Made by a program: the position numbers and the translations under genes. 44,087 nucleotides of DNA from contig JAHDIM010000006.1 in assembly GCA_020630805.1 (NCBI GenBank), positions 9,293 to 53,379 on the forward strand, in the 5' to 3' direction. The notes under the pieces are model-generated. The model had not been told where the DNA came from, did not search any database, and was given only the letters and a program-made list of their open reading frames with translations. Source of the stretch: Anaerolineales bacterium. Its GTDB lineage: Bacteria; Chloroflexota; Anaerolineae; Anaerolineales; UBA6668. Every line of letters starts with the position of its first letter. The first letter of the stretch is position 1. Below, in pieces: positions 41,663 to 44,087 of the stretch.

Positions 41663-42889
41663 ATGAAACTAAAACTTCTATTTGTATTGATAGCGGCACT
41701 CATTGCCAGTGCAGTTGGCTGTACGCCGAGCGATGATGCACGACTTGAGGATGCCATTGCGAATGCAGAGTTTCAAGAAATCTCAGAGATAGAAAATGAT
41801 GGTGCTGTTTCGTCTGATAGTGGGACGGTCATTGCCGAAGAATTTGATCAGTTCGTGACCGAAATGGCAGCGGAGTCAACTATTCCCGGAACGGCAGTCG
41901 CGGTGCTCTATAAAGGTGAAACCATTCTGTTGCAGGGCTACGGCTTTCGCGATATCGAGAACCAACTGCCTGCGACACCAGACACGCTGTTTCATATTGG
42001 CTCGACGCAAAAATCGATGACGGCAATGCTGCTTGCAACGTTGGTGGATGATGGCACTGTGACTTGGGATACGCCCTTTGTTGAGATTGCACCGGACTTC
42101 ACCTTAGGTGGCGGTGGCGATACCATCACGTTACGTCACTTGCTGAGTATGTCAAGCGGCATCCCTGACACAGCGGAAGATGTAATGTATGAAGAAGGCT
42201 ATGATGACTCGGCTTGGTCGATGTGGCCGCTGTTGGCGGACACGCAACCGTTGGGGGTGCCGGGTGAGGTCTTCAGCTATAGCAACGTTTCAAGCTCAAT
42301 GGCTGGGTATGCAGCAGTCTTGGCGCTCTCGCCAGAAGCTGAGAATTTAGATGATGCTTACCGTGAACTGTTATTTGCGCGCATCATCAATCCAATTGGG
42401 ATGGACTCTGCAGCATTTTATGTTCGTGATGCCAGCCAAAATCCAAACTATGGCAAGTCTTATGAATTGGATGGTGATGAAGTCGTTGAAGCCGAGCCGT
42501 TTGATATTGATGGTGAAACGCTAACGCCATCTGGTGTGCTCAAGGCCAGCGCTGCAGACATGGCGCTTTACGTCCAAACCCATCTCAATAAAGGTGTTGC
42601 CCCGAATGGAACACGAGTTGTCTCGGCTGAAAATACGACCGCAATGTGGCAAGGTCAGATCATAGATGACGGTGAGGACTGGTATGCGCTTGGCTGGAGC
42701 GCGACTGAATATGAAGGGGTGACGCTGGTTTCGCATGAAGGCTCCTACGACAATTATTTGAGCGTCATAGGACTAGTGCCTGAACTAGAGCTTGGGTTTG
42801 TGGTGCTTACAAATTCGGAGGCGGCTGCTGAAGATCTAATCTCAGAGGCTCCGTGGTTTTTGGTAGACACGGTCTTGGACTTGGATTGA
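41663..42889 (+). CDS. Beta-lactamase-fold serine hydrolase lipoprotein
   Basis: This ~408-residue protein begins with a lipoprotein signal peptide whose lipobox ASAVGC gives an acylated Cys near residue 20. After a short acidic linker comes a class C beta-lactamase/DD-peptidase-like domain. The nucleophile motif S-T-Q-K is in FHIGSTQKSMTAML, the Tyr motif is YSNVSSSMAG, and the HxG-type third motif is SHEGSYDNY. It is therefore an exported, membrane-tethered serine hydrolase acting on a peptide, ester or lactam; true antibiotic resistance is not implied. ATG 41663 is preferred to TTG 41660. It lies between two terminators, so it is monocistronic. Confidence 0.92.
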   Translation: MKLKLLFVLIAALIASAVGCTPSDDARLEDAIANAEFQEISEIENDGAVSSDSGTVIAEEFDQFVTEMAAESTIPGTAVAVLYKGETILLQGYGFRDIENQLPATPDTLFHIGSTQKSMTAMLLATLVDDGTVTWDTPFVEIAPDFTLGGGGDTITLRHLLSMSSGIPDTAEDVMYEEGYDDSAWSMWPLLADTQPLGVPGEVFSYSNVSSSMAGYAAVLALSPEAENLDDAYRELLFARIINPIGMDSAAFYVRDASQNPNYGKSYELDGDEVVEAEPFDIDGETLTPSGVLKASAADMALYVQTHLNKGVAPNGTRVVSAENTTAMWQGQIIDDGEDWYALGWSATEYEGVTLVSHEGSYDNYLSVIGLVPELELGFVVLTNSEAAAEDLISEAPWFLVDTVLDLD

Positions 42890-42909
42890 TGGTATATGGC
42901 AGTAAGAAA

Positions 42910-42948
42910 TAAAAAAAGGCGCACTCAATTCTGAGCGCGCCTTTTTTA
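42910..42948. terminator. Bidirectional terminator between convergent genes
   Basis: AAAAAAAGGCGC and GCGCCTTTTTT pair across a loop, with A and T tracts on both sides, between the hydrolase and the secreted-protein gene. Confidence 0.9.
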
Positions 42949-42976
42949 TTGTTGACTATTGAAAATTGGCGATTCC

Positions 42977-43483
42977 CTAAGCATCGTCTCCGGTGATTGC
43001 ATTACCAACGTTGCCAAAGAAGCCTGCGTTGTCACCGCCACCGCGGTTGCCACGGCGACCATTGCGCTCTGGCAATTCCACGCCAAGTTCTTCAGCAATT
43101 TCGCGGAAGTTCATGCCGTCATCCAGCATGGCTTGTAGTTCATCCACGCTGATGCCGAGCAAGTCGGCTTTCTTTTCCATCTTCAGTGCTTGCTTCACTT
43201 CGCGTAATTCTGCGCGGATGGTGTCTTCGTCTAAGCCAAGGTCTTCAATGATGTCACTGTGGCGATCGCCTGCATCGTAGTAGGCTTGCAATTCATCAAC
43301 GCTGATGCCAAAGACGTCTGCGACTTCTTCCTTGGCTTCTTTTGGCCCGCGTTGTGATACTTGTGCGTTGCCATCATCTGCTGGGGCGTCTTCTTGAGCG
43401 AAGGTCACTGCGGTGCCTGCAACCAACGCTGCCATCACCAACATACCAGATACGATAAAGCCGAGTTTTGAGAAAAGTTTCAT
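42977..43483 (-). CDS. Small secreted protein with two helical repeats
   Basis: This 168-residue protein has an N-terminal signal peptide ending about TAVTFAQ. The mature part contains two copies of a short unit: VFGISVDELQAYYDAGDRHS and LLGISVDELQAMLDDGMNFR, each followed by an (I/E)..LG(L/V) stretch. The unit resembles short helix-turn-helix-like repeats in secreted proteins of unknown role. The C-terminus is Arg/Gly/Asn-rich (RNGRRGNRGGGDN). TAGGAGA upstream of the ATG at 43483 is a good ribosome-binding site. I can give no function. Confidence 0.85.
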   Translation of the reverse strand: MKLFSKLGFIVSGMLVMAALVAGTAVTFAQEDAPADDGNAQVSQRGPKEAKEEVADVFGISVDELQAYYDAGDRHSDIIEDLGLDEDTIRAELREVKQALKMEKKADLLGISVDELQAMLDDGMNFREIAEELGVELPERNGRRGNRGGGDNAGFFGNVGNAITGDDA

Positions 43484-43653
43484 GAGAGTGTCTCCTAGAG
43501 TAGGTAGTAAATTTCTTGTTGTTTGGCCGAGCTCTTGTTGCTGTCTCGACTACACCCATAGTGTAGGAGTGGCGTGTAAAACCGAAATCTAGGAGTTGTA
43601 AACTCTATGTAATTTGTTTTGAGGATGCTCAAACTGCTACAATCGATTTCAGA

Positions 43654-44087
43654 ATGACTGCCCCTGCTCCGAACCTCAGACGCTTTCTGCGTGCCCAAGA
43701 AGATGACTATCACACCGCACTACATGAACTCAAAGCAGGGTATAAGACTAGTCATTGGATGTGGTATATCTTTCCACAATACAAGGGCCTTGGCAGTAGC
43801 GTGACGAGTGAGTTTTACGCGATCCAAAGTGTTTCTGAAGCCCGCGCATATTTAGCGCATGAAGTGCTCTCAGCGCGACTTAGAGCGTGTAGTGAGGTAG
43901 TCTTAGCGTTGAATGGGAAGACAGCGGAACAAATCTTTGGTCATACCGATGCCATGAAGCTGCGGTCTTCTATGACGATGTTTTCTGCAATTTCATCTGG
44001 GCCTGACAATGTTTTCCAGCAGGTGCTGATCAAATATTATGCTGGAAAGGCGGATCGTAAAACGCTGTTGTTGATGACCGGAAAGCG
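43654..44087 (+). CDS. DUF1810 family protein, 3' partial
   Basis: The frame runs off the right edge after about 144 residues. NLRRFLRAQEDDYHTALHEL, SHWMWYIFPQYKGLGSS and ARAYLAHEVLSARLRAC match the DUF1810 family, whose members are small cytosolic proteins of unknown function, usually about 140-150 residues. The window therefore contains nearly all of it. The ATG at 43654 directly precedes the conserved N-terminus. Confidence 0.9.
   Translation, partial: MTAPAPNLRRFLRAQEDDYHTALHELKAGYKTSHWMWYIFPQYKGLGSSVTSEFYAIQSVSEARAYLAHEVLSARLRACSEVVLALNGKTAEQIFGHTDAMKLRSSMTMFSAISSGPDNVFQQVLIKYYAGKADRKTLLLMTGK

Noticed and set aside
41663-42889. Antibiotic-resistance beta-lactamase
   Set aside because: SxxK and YxN motifs show only the fold; the lipoprotein form and context do not support a resistance role.

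Overview
This window looks like a contiguous chromosomal segment from a free-living, metabolically versatile bacterium. Coding density is high, base composition is near-balanced, and there are many palindromic intergenic repeats. A two-component system, a GGDEF protein, a lipobox lipoprotein and a tandem glycine riboswitch are present. The gene mix and repeat style suggest Chloroflexota (Anaerolineae-like), but this is inference: no rRNA or other phylogenetic marker is present. I see no tRNA, rRNA, CRISPR array, insertion sequence or prophage.

Layout. (1) Positions 1-1009: two AT-rich genes, a cytidylyltransferase-like protein cut by the left edge and an unknown protein. (2) 1073-12401: a purine-degradation island. 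It holds a Rieske protein, a D-2-hydroxyacid dehydrogenase, urate oxidase, an allantoinase fused to OHCU decarboxylase, 5-hydroxyisourate hydrolase, an allantoate amidohydrolase-type M20 enzyme, an 8-oxoguanine deaminase-type amidohydrolase, and a two-polypeptide xanthine dehydrogenase (Mo subunit; FAD domain fused to 2Fe-2S domain). Together these can take xanthine or 8-oxoguanine through urate, 5-hydroxyisourate, OHCU, allantoin and allantoate. (3) 12729-18624: an unknown protein, a diguanylate cyclase, an SNase-like nuclease, a DUF2237 protein, and an O-antigen ligase/polymerase-like membrane protein overlapping a GT4 glycosyltransferase. (4) 18856-26621: pyruvate phosphate dikinase, a NarL-type histidine kinase and response regulator, a stand-alone receiver protein, and an unrecognised two-gene cassette that includes a P-loop NTPase. 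(5) 26723-36399: amino-acid nitrogen catabolism, with an MttB-superfamily methyltransferase, bifunctional PutA with an IclR regulator, arginase, ornithine aminotransferase and a CtlX-type citrulline hydrolase. Arginase, aminotransferase and the P5C dehydrogenase half of PutA form a route from arginine to glutamate. (6) 36576-41571: a sigma70-like promoter, a tandem glycine riboswitch with terminator, gcvH, and a 1395-residue GcvP-GcvT fusion. (7) 41663-44087: a beta-lactamase-fold lipoprotein, a small secreted repeat protein, and a DUF1810 gene cut by the right edge.

The strongest observations are these. The GcvP and GcvT proteins are fused in one reading frame under a glycine riboswitch. The second riboswitch aptamer carries a 98-nt self-complementary genomic repeat in its P3 stem. 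AllB is fused to UraD. Several unrelated intergenic repeat families abut genes so tightly that they supply stop codons and C-terminal residues. The iclR-putA promoter appears leaderless and is covered by an array of TTTCA/TGAAA half-sites.
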